Origin: CAZMMV01 sp964567475
GTDB taxonomy: Bacteria; Bacillota; Clostridia; Tissierellales; Tissierellaceae
Assembly: GCA_964567475.1 (NCBI GenBank)
Contig: CAZMMV010000027.1
Coordinates: 1-19,311, forward strand
Reading direction: 5' to 3'
DNA length: 19,311 nucleotides
The notes beneath the pieces were generated by a model that was not told the origin of the DNA, made no database searches, and saw only the letters and a list, made by a program, of their open reading frames with translations. The translations under genes and the position numbers were made by a program. Shown here piece after piece: positions 1 through 7,554 of this stretch. Each line of letters starts with the position of its first letter. Positions within the stretch are counted from its first letter, which is position 1.

Positions 1-1015
1 TTTTTCCTCCTCCACCAGGTGCGTCAACTACAAATGTAGGTACTGCATATCCTGATGTATGGCCTCTTAATCCTTCAATTATTTCTATACCTTTAGCTAC
101 TTTTGTTCTAAAGTGCTCTATACCCATTGAAAGGTCACATTGGTAAATGTAGTAAGGTCTTACTCTTATTTGAACTAATTTTTGTACTAAGTCTTTCATT
201 ATATGTGTACAGTCATTAACTCCTCTAAGAAGTACTGATTGGTTTCCTAATGGAATACCAGCATTTGCCATTTTCTCACAAGCTGCTTTTGATTCTTTTG
301 TTATTTCTTTTGGATGGTTGAAGTGAGTGTTTAACCAAATTGGATGGTATTTACTTAACATCTCTACTAACTCATCTGTAATTCTTTGTGGTAATACTAC
401 TGGAGTACGACTTCCTATTCTAATTATTTCAACGTGTGGAATAGCTCTTAATTCTTTGATGATGTATTCTAATGTTTCATCAGGAACTAATAAAGCGTCT
501 CCACCTGAAAGTAATACGTCTCTTACTTGTGGTGTATTTCTAACATATTCTATTGCTTTGTCTATTCTGTCTTTTGGTACTCCTGCATCTTGTTGTCCTG
601 CAAATCTTCTTCTAGTACAGTGTCTACAGTACATTGAACATTGGTCAGTTATAAGGAATAATACTCTATCTGGATATCTGTGAGTGATTCCTGGTACTGG
701 TGAGTCAGCGTCTTCATCTAATGGGTCTTCTAAGTCTGCTGAACCTACATGAGTTTCTGCTATTGTAGGAACTGCTTGCATTCTAACTGGATCGTGTGGA
801 TCTTCTGGGTCCATTAATGATGCATAGTATGGTGTAATTCCCATTCTAAACTTTTTCAATACTTCCCCTATATCTTTTTCTTCTTTTTCTGTTAAGTTAA
901 TTATTTTTCCAAGAGTTTCAACATCTGTGATTCTGTTTCTAACTTGCCATTGCCAGTCATCCCATTGGTCTTGTGTTACATCTTTCCATAGATCAATTTC
1001 AGTATAATGTCTCAT
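1..1015 (-). CDS. kamA: L-lysine 2,3-aminomutase, 3'-truncated by the window edge
   Basis: This radical-SAM, PLP-dependent enzyme converts L-lysine to L-beta-lysine, the first step of anaerobic lysine fermentation. The first 338 codons are present, of about 415 usual for the family. The cluster-binding CxxxCxxC is visible as CSMYCRHC at residues 126-133, followed by TRRRF. The segment ends in DAPGGGGK, and the final Lys338 matches the Lys that binds PLP in the family (Lys337 in the clostridial enzyme). The start is ATG at 1015, with GGGAGG 8 nt upstream. The gene lies 187 bp downstream of kdd on the same strand, as expected for a lysine degradation operon; kamB-E-type genes would be expected to the left, outside the window. 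A small hairpin sits directly before its ribosome site. The identification is very secure. Confidence 0.97.
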   Translation of the reverse strand, partial: MRHYTEIDLWKDVTQDQWDDWQWQVRNRITDVETLGKIINLTEKEEKDIGEVLKKFRMGITPYYASLMDPEDPHDPVRMQAVPTIAETHVGSADLEDPLDEDADSPVPGITHRYPDRVLFLITDQCSMYCRHCTRRRFAGQQDAGVPKDRIDKAIEYVRNTPQVRDVLLSGGDALLVPDETLEYIIKELRAIPHVEIIRIGSRTPVVLPQRITDELVEMLSKYHPIWLNTHFNHPKEITKESKAACEKMANAGIPLGNQSVLLRGVNDCTHIMKDLVQKLVQIRVRPYYIYQCDLSMGIEHFRTKVAKGIEIIEGLRGHTSGYAVPTFVVDAPGGGGK

Positions 1016-1033
1016 TTGTATATCCTCCCTTTG

Positions 1034-1055
1034 CCGAACTCAAGTCCGGTTTTTT
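1034..1055 (+). terminator. Small hairpin with T-run, upstream of kamA
   Basis: The + strand reads CCGAAC-TCAA-GTCCGG followed by six T, which has the form of a compact intrinsic terminator for antisense transcription. In the kamA mRNA (minus strand) the same stem lies immediately 5' of the GGGAGG ribosome site. There it could block a processing exonuclease or tune translation after cleavage between kdd and kamA. The structure is seen in the sequence; the role is inferred. Confidence 0.45.
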
Positions 1056-1202
1056 AAGTTTTTAGCGATCAAAATAATTATAAATTAAGCTATAATATTT
1101 AGCTGCTTAAAGGTATCGCCTCCCTTTGCATCTAAAATATTAATAATTAATAATTAACAAATTTTAAAACTTACTAAAACCTATTTTAATTATAAATAAG
1201 TT

Positions 1203-2231
1203 TTAAGCATATAATTTTGTAAACATTGTTCTTATTGTTTCTGATTCTCTTAAGATTTCTAGTGCTATTTCTGAATGGCCTTTTGTATATCCATTTCCTA
1301 CCATCATTGTTATATCTTTTCCTACACCTTCAGCTCCTAAAGCTGCTTTAGTGAAGTTTGTAGCCATACTGAAGAAGTAAACTAATCCTTCGTCTTTACA
1401 GCATAGGATACTTGGCATTTCTGTATTTTGAATATTTACTACGTTAATTACTATGTCTGCCATTTCTCCATTAGTTGCTTCATATACTTTTTCATATATA
1501 CCCACTGCATCTGTTGCATCTGCTTGAATATATGCATCTGCTAATTGTGCTTTTTCTGCTCTATCTGTAAACATATCTACACATACAACTTTACCTGTAA
1601 CTCCTGCTCTTTTCTTTGCTTCATATAAGCATAACATTCCTGATTTTCCTGATCCACCTATAAGAACTACATTATCTCCTGGTTGAACTAGTTTAGCTGT
1701 TTGAGCTGGTGCTCCTGCAACGTCTAGTACTGATAATGCTAAGTTTTCTGGTATATCATCTGGTAAAACTGCATATATTCCTGATTCAAATAAAATTGCT
1801 TTACCTTTTATGTCTACTTGGTCTACGTCTTCTCTTACTTCTAATATTTCATCAATTCTAAGTGGTGTCAATGATAATGATACCATTGTAGCTATTTTGT
1901 CTCCTACTTTAAGATCAGTTTTACCTTCTAATGCTGGTCCTACTTTTTCAATTGTACCTATTAACATTCCACCTGATCCTGTAACTGGGTTTTGGTGCTT
2001 TCCTCTTTCTTCTACAATACCTTTGATTATGTTTTGGATTTCTTGTGAATCGCCTTTAGCTTGTTCTTTAATTTGTGTAAAACTTGCTGAGTCGATATTA
2101 AGTGTTTTTACATCTATAAGTATTTCATTGTCATAGATCTCCATATCATTATCAATTTTAGTTGCTGGTTGAGGTAATACACCTTTTGGTTCTAATACTC
2201 TGTGTATTCCATATTTGTTTCCTTTTTTCAT
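1203..2231 (-). CDS. kdd: L-erythro-3,5-diaminohexanoate dehydrogenase
   Basis: This NAD(P)-dependent enzyme oxidatively deaminates 3,5-diaminohexanoate to 5-amino-3-oxohexanoate in the lysine fermentation pathway, after KamA and the 5,6-aminomutase. The 342-residue protein shows a medium-chain dehydrogenase-like layout: an N-terminal part containing GSGGMLIG, then a Rossmann nucleotide fold with VVLIGGSGKSG near residues 188-198 and an acidic residue (VVCVD) at the end of the second strand. Family assignment rests on overall sequence recognition and on the adjacent kamA. I chose ATG at 2231, because GGAGG stands 8 nt before it; an upstream in-frame TTG at 2237 is only 2 nt from that site. 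The gene is headed by a sigma-54 and a sigma-A promoter, so it is probably the first gene of the kdd-kam operon. Confidence 0.93.
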   Translation of the reverse strand: MKKGNKYGIHRVLEPKGVLPQPATKIDNDMEIYDNEILIDVKTLNIDSASFTQIKEQAKGDSQEIQNIIKGIVEERGKHQNPVTGSGGMLIGTIEKVGPALEGKTDLKVGDKIATMVSLSLTPLRIDEILEVREDVDQVDIKGKAILFESGIYAVLPDDIPENLALSVLDVAGAPAQTAKLVQPGDNVVLIGGSGKSGMLCLYEAKKRAGVTGKVVCVDMFTDRAEKAQLADAYIQADATDAVGIYEKVYEATNGEMADIVINVVNIQNTEMPSILCCKDEGLVYFFSMATNFTKAALGAEGVGKDITMMVGNGYTKGHSEIALEILRESETIRTMFTKLYA

Positions 2232-2283
2232 ATTCAATTCCTCCCTAGATTCTTGTTAATTTATCGTCATACCATTTATAGTT

Positions 2284-2298
2284 GCAATTCTTATGCCA
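2284..2298 (-). promoter_or_regulatory. Sigma-54 (-24/-12) promoter of kdd
   Basis: The minus strand reads TTGGCATAAGAATTGCAAC, which fits TGGCAYR-N4-TTGCW with the correct GG-to-GC spacing. The predicted start is near 2272, giving a leader of about 40 nt before kdd. The gene just upstream encodes a sigma-54 activator, which makes the match functionally sensible. Confidence 0.85.
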
Positions 2299-2332
2299 AG
2301 TTTCTAAACTTTGCAGGAATTCTACAATTTAA

Positions 2333-2361
2333 ATTATAACTGGTCGGTTAAGCTCTGTCAA
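2333..2361 (-). promoter_or_regulatory. Consensus sigma-A promoter of kdd
   Basis: The minus strand contains TTGACA (2356-2361), a 17-nt spacer, and TATAAT (2333-2338): both hexamers are perfect and the spacing is optimal. The predicted start is near 2326, about 50 bp upstream of the sigma-54 start, so the operon appears to have two promoters of different classes. Confidence 0.75.
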
Positions 2362-2366
2362 TGACA
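2356..2366. promoter_or_regulatory. Palindrome overlapping the kdd -35 element
   Basis: TGTCA-A-TGACA is an 11-bp inverted repeat that shares the entire -35 hexamer of the sigma-A promoter. It could be a repressor operator that silences the otherwise very strong promoter. It is short, so chance is possible. Confidence 0.35.
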
Positions 2367-2454
2367 AGGTTAAAAATTTATCATGAAAAACTCACAATAA
2401 GAGTATTATTCATCTCCACAGCTTTATTTACTTATTTCATATATATTCCATGAA

Positions 2455-2473
2455 TTTTCGCCTAATTTTCGGC
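2455..2473. promoter_or_regulatory. Candidate upstream activator site for kdd (direct repeat A)
   Basis: TTTTCGCC and TTTTCGGC stand 11 bp apart start to start, about one helical turn, centred about 190 bp upstream of the predicted sigma-54 start. A related pair lies just before the activator gene (3902-3919). The distance is typical for a bacterial enhancer binding protein. This is inference from repeat similarity and context. Confidence 0.45.
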
Positions 2474-2491
2474 AGTAGACTACAATACGAA

Positions 2492-3880
2492 TTATAAATG
2501 TAACTTCTTTATTTTGTATTGTAGGGTTTGTCTTGGGATTTGTAGAATTTCTGCGGTTTTTGTTATATTGTTATCTGTCTTCATTAAAGCATCATTTATT
2601 AGTTGTCTTTCTGTTTCTTCTAAAATATCATTTAGGCTTTTGTTATTAGATTGATTTGTACTTTCTTTGTAGTGTTGAAATTTATAAGGTAAGTCTTTTA
2701 CATCTATTGTCTCAACGTCCCTTATGCTTACTATACCCTCAATTAGGTGTTCTAACTCTCTTACATTACCTTCCCATTTATATTTTTCAAATATATCTAG
2801 TACTTCTGCCGATATATTCTTTACATTTTTATTGAATTTTTTGTTGAATTTGCTTATAAAAAAGTTAGCAAGAATGGGTATATCTCCTAGTCTATCTCTT
2901 AATTTAGGTATCTCAAACGATACTACATTCAACCTATAATAAAGGTCTCCTCTTAGTTGTTTCCTTTTTATTGCTTCTTCTGGTGGTATGTTTGTAGCCG
3001 CTATTATTCTTACATCTACCTTTGTTGTCCTGGTTTCTCCCACTCTTCTTATTGTATTATCTTGCAATACCCTAAGTAGTTTTGATTGTAATTGCATTGG
3101 CATGGAGTTAATCTCATCTAAAAAAAGTGTACCTCCATTGGCTAATTCAAACAATCCTGGCCTATCTTCTGCTCCTGTAAATCCACCTTTTATAGTTCCA
3201 AACAATATGCCTTCCAATAGGTTCTCAGGCAAGGCTGCACAGTTTTGAGTTATAAATGGATAATCTTTTCTTTTACTGGCATTGTGAATGGAATGAACAA
3301 ATAGCTCTTTCCCTGTCCCTGTATCTCCTGATACTAAGACTGATACATCTGACTGTGCAGCCTTTAGTGTTAGAGCTTTTAACCTTAGCATTTCTTTGCT
3401 TTCTCCAACTATATCTATCAAGGTATACTGGGCTGATTCTTGATATTTGTTTTTTAATTCTTTATCTTTATTATTATAAAGTTTATTTTGAAGGTCTAAT
3501 ATCTGCTCTGACATCACTCTTACTGTGGTTATATCTTTTGAAATTTCCAATGCTCCTAAGATTTTTCCTTTAGATTTTATAGGAACAGAAGTATTTACAG
3601 TGGTGATCTTTTCTCCTTTATAATTTAGAAAGGTCTGCTCTTTTTTGTGTATGGCTTTTCCTGTTCTTATTACTGTTAAAAGAGTACTAGTCTTTGCTGT
3701 AAGAGATGGATATGCCTCTATTAAATATCTACCTACAGCTTTTTCTCTGTCTATTCCATCTATAGTTTGAGCAAAATTATTATAGTAAATTATTATTCCG
3801 TTTTTATCTATAATGTGTATTCCCTCTTCCATATAGTCTAGAATTTCAAATATGTTTTCTCTAAAAAACAAGTCATTCAT
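2492..3880 (-). CDS. PAS-domain sigma-54-dependent transcriptional activator
   Basis: This is a bacterial enhancer-binding protein of the RocR/NtrC type, 462 residues. In order it has an N-terminal PAS sensor (about residues 8-120) with a final DITTVR linker, an AAA+ domain with Walker A GDTGTGKE (185-192), a GAFTGA-like loop written GGFTGA (232-237), Walker B LFLDE (about 252-256) and RGDLYYRLN in the R-finger region, and a C-terminal Fis-type helix-turn-helix (about 438-460, NITKTAEIL...TLQYKIKK). It lacks a phosphoreceiver domain, so a small ligand bound to PAS is the likely signal. The start is ATG at 3880, with GGGGAGG 6 nt upstream; an ATG five codons earlier overlaps that site. It sits directly upstream of the sigma-54 promoter of kdd, so lysine fermentation is the obvious target. 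Confidence 0.93.
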   Translation of the reverse strand: MNDLFFRENIFEILDYMEEGIHIIDKNGIIIYYNNFAQTIDGIDREKAVGRYLIEAYPSLTAKTSTLLTVIRTGKAIHKKEQTFLNYKGEKITTVNTSVPIKSKGKILGALEISKDITTVRVMSEQILDLQNKLYNNKDKELKNKYQESAQYTLIDIVGESKEMLRLKALTLKAAQSDVSVLVSGDTGTGKELFVHSIHNASKRKDYPFITQNCAALPENLLEGILFGTIKGGFTGAEDRPGLFELANGGTLFLDEINSMPMQLQSKLLRVLQDNTIRRVGETRTTKVDVRIIAATNIPPEEAIKRKQLRGDLYYRLNVVSFEIPKLRDRLGDIPILANFFISKFNKKFNKNVKNISAEVLDIFEKYKWEGNVRELEHLIEGIVSIRDVETIDVKDLPYKFQHYKESTNQSNNKSLNDILEETERQLINDALMKTDNNITKTAEILQIPRQTLQYKIKKLHL

Positions 3881-3901
3881 AGTATTCCTCCCCATGCCAG
3901 T

Positions 3902-3919
3902 TTATCGGCAGTAATCGCC
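3902..3919. promoter_or_regulatory. Candidate activator site upstream of its own gene (direct repeat B)
   Basis: TTATCGGC and TAATCGCC are spaced 10 bp start to start, only about 30 bp before the activator start codon. The TCGSC cores match repeat A near kdd. Binding here would suit autoregulation. No sigma-54 promoter with proper spacing is visible at this spot. Confidence 0.4.
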
Positions 3920-3921
3920 AA

Positions 3922-3951
3922 ATATTAGGCACATGAGTCTGTGCCTAATAT
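3922..3951 (-). terminator. Hairpin after murI
   Basis: ATATTAGGCAC and its exact complement GTGCCTAATAT flank an 8-nt loop, starting about 20 bp after the murI stop. The following minus-strand T-run is short (TTT), so termination may be inefficient and allow read-through into the activator gene. Confidence 0.55.
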
Positions 3952-3969
3952 CATATCTAAATATCTTAT

Positions 3970-4773
3970 CTAAATTTCAACATTAACTTTTCCAACTTCA
4001 CCTATTTGTGTTCTTATTATATTTCCACCTATTCTTCTAAATTTATCTGGATCATCGCTTACATAGTATTGGTGACTACCATCTTCTATATTTTCATTTA
4101 AAAGTCCCTTTTCTTTTAATAGGTTTTTTGTTACTTTTGCTGTTTCATAAGCAGGGTTAACTAATTTTACACCATTTCCCATTACTTTTCCTATTGTATA
4201 TCTAAGGGCTGGGTAATGAGTACATCCTAATACCAAGGTATCTATATTATGTTCTTTAAGTTCCAATAAATATTTTTTTGCCGCCACATCTGCCACATCT
4301 GAGTTTTCCCAACCTTCTTCTACTATAGGTACAAACAAGGGGCAAGGAACTCCTATGATTTCTGCTGTTGGCAAATCTTTTCTTATTGTTCTTTGATAGG
4401 CCTTTGAGTTTATAGTTCCCTCTGTTCCTATGACACCTATTACATTATTTGTAGTAGAATTCACTGCTGCTCTTGCTCCAGGTTCTACCACTCCTATAAT
4501 AGGTATATCAAATTTTTCCCTAGCTTCTTCCAATGCTAAAGCCGAAGCTGTGTTACATCCTATTACTATGGCTTTTATATTTTTAGTCATTAAAAAGTTA
4601 ATTGACTGAATTACATATTTTATTACAGTTTCCTTTGATCTGGTTCCATATGGTATTCTAGCTGTATCTCCAAAATATATGATATTTTCCCCAGGAAGTT
4701 GCTCTACAACTTCTTTAAGTACAGTAAGACCGCCTATTCCAGAATCAAAAACTCCAATTGCCCTATTGTCCAC
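3970..4773 (-). CDS. murI: Glutamate racemase
   Basis: Interconverts L- and D-glutamate and so supplies D-glutamate for peptidoglycan. The protein is 267 residues, normal for the family. It has the N-terminal FDSGIGGLTVL with catalytic Asp10, the first catalytic cysteine in GCNTAS (Cys73), and the second in LGCTHYP (Cys184), so both acid/base thiols are intact. EPGA at 97-100 is also typical. The start is GTG at 4773, with GGAGG 6 nt upstream. It is followed by a hairpin and then the sigma-54 activator, and is preceded by a 180-bp fold-back element, so it appears to be transcribed on its own or with the activator. Confidence 0.96.
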   Translation of the reverse strand: MDNRAIGVFDSGIGGLTVLKEVVEQLPGENIIYFGDTARIPYGTRSKETVIKYVIQSINFLMTKNIKAIVIGCNTASALALEEAREKFDIPIIGVVEPGARAAVNSTTNNVIGVIGTEGTINSKAYQRTIRKDLPTAEIIGVPCPLFVPIVEEGWENSDVADVAAKKYLLELKEHNIDTLVLGCTHYPALRYTIGKVMGNGVKLVNPAYETAKVTKNLLKEKGLLNENIEDGSHQYYVSDDPDKFRRIGGNIIRTQIGEVGKVNVEI

Positions 4774-4822
4774 AAAATACCTCCTCCCAGAGTCTCACTC
4801 TCAATTATTAATTATTAACTAA

Positions 4823-5002
4823 AAGGATTAATATATTAGATAAGGGGCTAAATATGAGAGATTTGATTTAATTATCCCACTAAGAGAAAAAATTGAAAGA
4901 GTTGCAGGGTTTTAGCGAAGCGGTATTGCAACTCTATTTTTTTTCGTGTGGTGATAATTTTCAAATCACGAATTGTAGAACCCTTCTAATATATTAATCC
5001 TT
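4823..5002. repeat. 180-bp fold-back (MITE-like) element
   Basis: The ends are a perfect 18-bp inverted repeat (4823-4840 and 4985-5002, AAGGATTAATATATTAGA and its complement). The two halves remain alignable inward, including the GATTTGA...ATTATC...CCAC blocks, down to a 9-bp inner stem at 4898-4906/4927-4935, so the whole element can form one long imperfect hairpin. It contains no open reading frame and lies between two minus-strand genes. No clear target-site duplication is visible. It may be a non-autonomous transposable element or a structured intergenic repeat. Confidence 0.7.
4898..4944 (+). terminator. Inner hairpin of the fold-back element with T8 tract
   Basis: AGAGTTGCA pairs exactly with TGCAACTCT across a 20-nt loop, and eight T follow on the + strand at 4937-4944. 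On the minus strand the same stem is followed within 5 nt by a T6 tract, so it can act as a bidirectional terminator. In minus direction it would end transcription of the gene at 5022-5927 before murI. Confidence 0.55.
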
Positions 5003-5021
5003 AGTCTATTATAAATTTAAT

Positions 5022-5927
5022 TTAATCTTCCATTGCTTCCATTGCTTCCATTTGTTTTTGTGCTTCTTCCATTTGTTTTTCCATTAATTCAAGAAAATCT
5101 ATTGAGTTTTCTTTGTTTAACTCTGGAAGTTTTATTTTTATGTCTTTACTATTAATGTTTTTATTCTTTGTATTGAAGTCAATTTTAAAGCTTAGTAGGC
5201 CTTTCATGTCTTCTGGTTTTTCTTCCATTGTTTTAGCTATTTGTTCTAAGTCTATTTTAAAGTCTAAGATTCCTTTTGTTTCTACTATATATCCAGCTTT
5301 ATTTACTGTATATTCAATAGATATTCCCTCTTCTCCTAAAATATTAATATCTTTAGTTTTTTCCATGAATTTATTAAATTCTTCTTTGAATTTTCCCATG
5401 TTATCTTCTAAGCTATCTGTAACTTCTGCCATTTCTTCTTTTATTTCTTTCTCATCAAGATCTTCATTTAATTTAAAGCTTTGCATATTCATTACAGTAT
5501 CTATATACTCTACTATAAATTTTCTAGTTCCTTCATTATCCAATGTTGTATCTACTAATTCCTTTGTCAATTCTTTTAATGCTTTGTCATCTAATTTCAA
5601 TTCATATACTTTAACTTTTTCTCCATTTACTACTTTTTCTTCTTTTAATTCTATTATTTCAAAAGCAAGTTTGAAATTTTTCTGTATATCTTTAACTAGT
5701 TCAACTATTTTAGGTTGAATTTCTTTCTGTAATTTTATCATTTCTTCAAAATTAACTTCTTGATCTTGTGATTTCATCATTTTGCCTATATCATAAATTA
5801 TATATTCTTTATTCATTACTTCAGGACCCATCATACTTGTAAACATGGCTGGCATTTTTATAATGCTATTCATTTTTGATCCGTCCATATCTACATCAGA
5901 CCATACTTCCATGTCCATGGATACTCC
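5022..5927 (-). CDS. Unidentified Met/Glu/Lys-rich protein, 5' end lost in assembly gap
   Basis: I do not recognise a named family. The visible 301 residues are acidic and rich in Lys, Glu and Met, with no membrane segment in the visible part. They contain alternating beta-type stretches (VSMDMEVWSDVDMDG, IEYTVNKAGYIVETKGILDFKI) and a C-terminal helix of repeated EKQMEEAQKQMEAMEAMED type, likely coiled-coil. The pattern resembles secreted lipoproteins of low-GC Firmicutes with a LolA-like beta fold, but this is only an impression. The start codon and any signal peptide are within the 100-N gap. A reading frame that continues past the gap to 6113 should not be trusted, because it would run into the ypeB terminator. 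Confidence 0.7.
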   Translation of the reverse strand, partial: GVSMDMEVWSDVDMDGSKMNSIIKMPAMFTSMMGPEVMNKEYIIYDIGKMMKSQDQEVNFEEMIKLQKEIQPKIVELVKDIQKNFKLAFEIIELKEEKVVNGEKVKVYELKLDDKALKELTKELVDTTLDNEGTRKFIVEYIDTVMNMQSFKLNEDLDEKEIKEEMAEVTDSLEDNMGKFKEEFNKFMEKTKDINILGEEGISIEYTVNKAGYIVETKGILDFKIDLEQIAKTMEEKPEDMKGLLSFKIDFNTKNKNINSKDIKIKLPELNKENSIDFLELMEKQMEEAQKQMEAMEAMED

Positions 5928-6027
5928 NNNNNNNNNNNNNNNNNNNNNNNNNNNNNNNNNNNNNNNNNNNNNNNNNNNNNNNNNNNNNNNNNNNNNNNNN
6001 NNNNNNNNNNNNNNNNNNNNNNNNNNN
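5928..6027. other. Assembly gap of 100 N
   Basis: Exactly 100 N is the conventional filler for a gap of unknown size. The 5' end and the promoter of the gene at 5022-5927 are missing, and more DNA than 100 bp may be absent. The stretch 6028-6102 to its right shows no gene. Confidence 0.95.
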
Positions 6028-6102
6028 TTATAATTACAAGAAATAGAATTGCATACTATGTGTATTAAATATGATTGTAATCTAATATTACTTGTTATAA
6101 AA

Positions 6103-6141
6103 GGGCAAAACATTCCTTAAAAATTAGCGAATATCTTGCCC
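6103..6141 (-). terminator. Terminator of the sleB-ypeB operon
   Basis: On the minus strand GGGCAAGATATTC pairs with GAATGTTTTGCCC (13 pairs with G-U wobbles) around an A/T loop, followed by TTTTAT. It lies about 30 bp after the ypeB stop. Confidence 0.7.
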
Positions 6142-6171
6142 TATTATCTTATACTTGTTATTTACTAACTA

Positions 6172-7536
6172 TTAAAATGTTAATGTTCCATTTTTATCTT
6201 TAATTATTTGGAGTATATTTTCTTCTTTCCCATCTAATGCATTTATATAGATTATGAAATCCGAGCCATTATATTTTCCTTTAAATTCATAACATAGCTT
6301 TTCGTCTTTTCCCTTTGGAATAATTGCAAGGCGAACAGAATCTATATCAAAATCTACTTTTACATATTCTCTTGCTTCTTCTTTTGTTAGTTTTGCTGGC
6401 TCTATATCTCTCTCTTTATGATTCATATAATATGCAGATGCGTCAAATCCTATTATTTCTCCTGTATCTAAGGCTACTTTTACCTTTATTAAATCAGGAT
6501 ATAATGTTACATCCCCTTGAGTATTGGCAAAGTTGAATAATATTCCTCCATCATATTTCAAGGAATAATTTGACTCCATACTATCAAATCCCTTTTCCTT
6601 TAAATATTCTCCTGCCTTTTTCTCTGCTTGTTTTACAGATAACTTGTTACCAGAAATAGGTCTTGGATTTGCCATCCAAATTACCTTACCACCTTTTTTA
6701 GATATTCCTGTATAGACTGCTAGGTCTTTTTGTTGATCTTTTGGATATAGGTAAAATGTATGACATGGAATTTTTACTTTATCAAGGTCTTCTCCTTCTT
6801 CAAATTGTTCTATGTTAACTGCTTTATCTTTACCAAAGAATTTAATTGCTGTTTTTTCTGCTTCCTTACTAGATACTTTGTTTTTAGGAAGTCCTACTGG
6901 CTTTCTATTGACTATTTGATCTGCAAAGGGCCCATCATATATTAGCTCTGGACTTTTGCCCATTTCTTTATCCACATTTACTAAAGAAGTTTGAAATACT
7001 TGATTATCTCCTTCTATTATTTTATTTTCTTGTTGATTGATCATTGAATTAAATAAAAAACTAGAATCTGCTAAATTATCATGTAACTCATTTAATTCTT
7101 CATTAAATGCTTTTGTATTAGTTTCAAGTTGATTTAATGCTTGTTTTTGGTCTTCAGTTAAGTCCTTGCCATCTAAATGGCTTTGTATCAAATAACTACT
7201 ATAATCTGCAGCCTGATTTAAAAACTTTTCTGTTTTGGCTGTATCTCCATGATTTATTGGCATTTGACCCAATTTATCCTGAGCAAGAAAAGATTCATTC
7301 ATTATCTGAGATAATAAAACAACATTTTGTTCTTTAGATTTTGAGGCCATTGCCTTGGATAAATTGACTTGAACATTTTCTACATGTTTCTTTACATCAA
7401 AAAATAATCTTTGATAATGATTTTCTAAAGCTTGCTCATAGCCTGCTTTCATCTTATTTTGATTATATCCCCATATAAGTGATAAGACTAATATAAGACT
7501 TAATATACTTGGGGCTATTATATTTCTTTTCTTCAT
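6172..7536 (-). CDS. ypeB: Germination protein YpeB
   Basis: YpeB is a spore membrane-anchored partner that stabilises and localises the cortex-lytic enzyme SleB. The length of 454 residues agrees with the Bacillus protein (about 450). There is an N-terminal signal-anchor (IIAPSILSLILVLSLIWGY, residues about 5-23), a long helical region (about 30-170), and a C-terminal half with PepSY-type repeats (about 220-440) that include the SSKEAEKTAIKFFG and SVKQAEKKAGEYLKEKG segments. The start is ATG at 7536, preceded by AGGCAGG. It follows sleB after only 18 bp, the conserved sleB-ypeB arrangement, and ends at a strong hairpin. Confidence 0.95.
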   Translation of the reverse strand: MKKRNIIAPSILSLILVLSLIWGYNQNKMKAGYEQALENHYQRLFFDVKKHVENVQVNLSKAMASKSKEQNVVLLSQIMNESFLAQDKLGQMPINHGDTAKTEKFLNQAADYSSYLIQSHLDGKDLTEDQKQALNQLETNTKAFNEELNELHDNLADSSFLFNSMINQQENKIIEGDNQVFQTSLVNVDKEMGKSPELIYDGPFADQIVNRKPVGLPKNKVSSKEAEKTAIKFFGKDKAVNIEQFEEGEDLDKVKIPCHTFYLYPKDQQKDLAVYTGISKKGGKVIWMANPRPISGNKLSVKQAEKKAGEYLKEKGFDSMESNYSLKYDGGILFNFANTQGDVTLYPDLIKVKVALDTGEIIGFDASAYYMNHKERDIEPAKLTKEEAREYVKVDFDIDSVRLAIIPKGKDEKLCYEFKGKYNGSDFIIYINALDGKEENILQIIKDKNGTLTF

Positions 7537-7554
7537 ATTTACCTGCCTCTCTCT

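Noticed and set aside
327..683. Plus-strand reading frame of 118 codons
   Set aside because: It is the antisense shadow of kamA, with no ribosome site or plausible composition.
5113..5718. Plus-strand reading frame of 201 codons
   Set aside because: It is the antisense of the acidic Met/Glu-rich gene; its Ser/Phe-rich composition is what antisense of Glu/Lys codons gives.
6028..6113. 28-residue N-terminal piece of the Met/Glu-rich protein on the right side of the gap
   Set aside because: It overlaps the ypeB terminator stem, looks non-coding, and depends on the arbitrary gap length for its frame.
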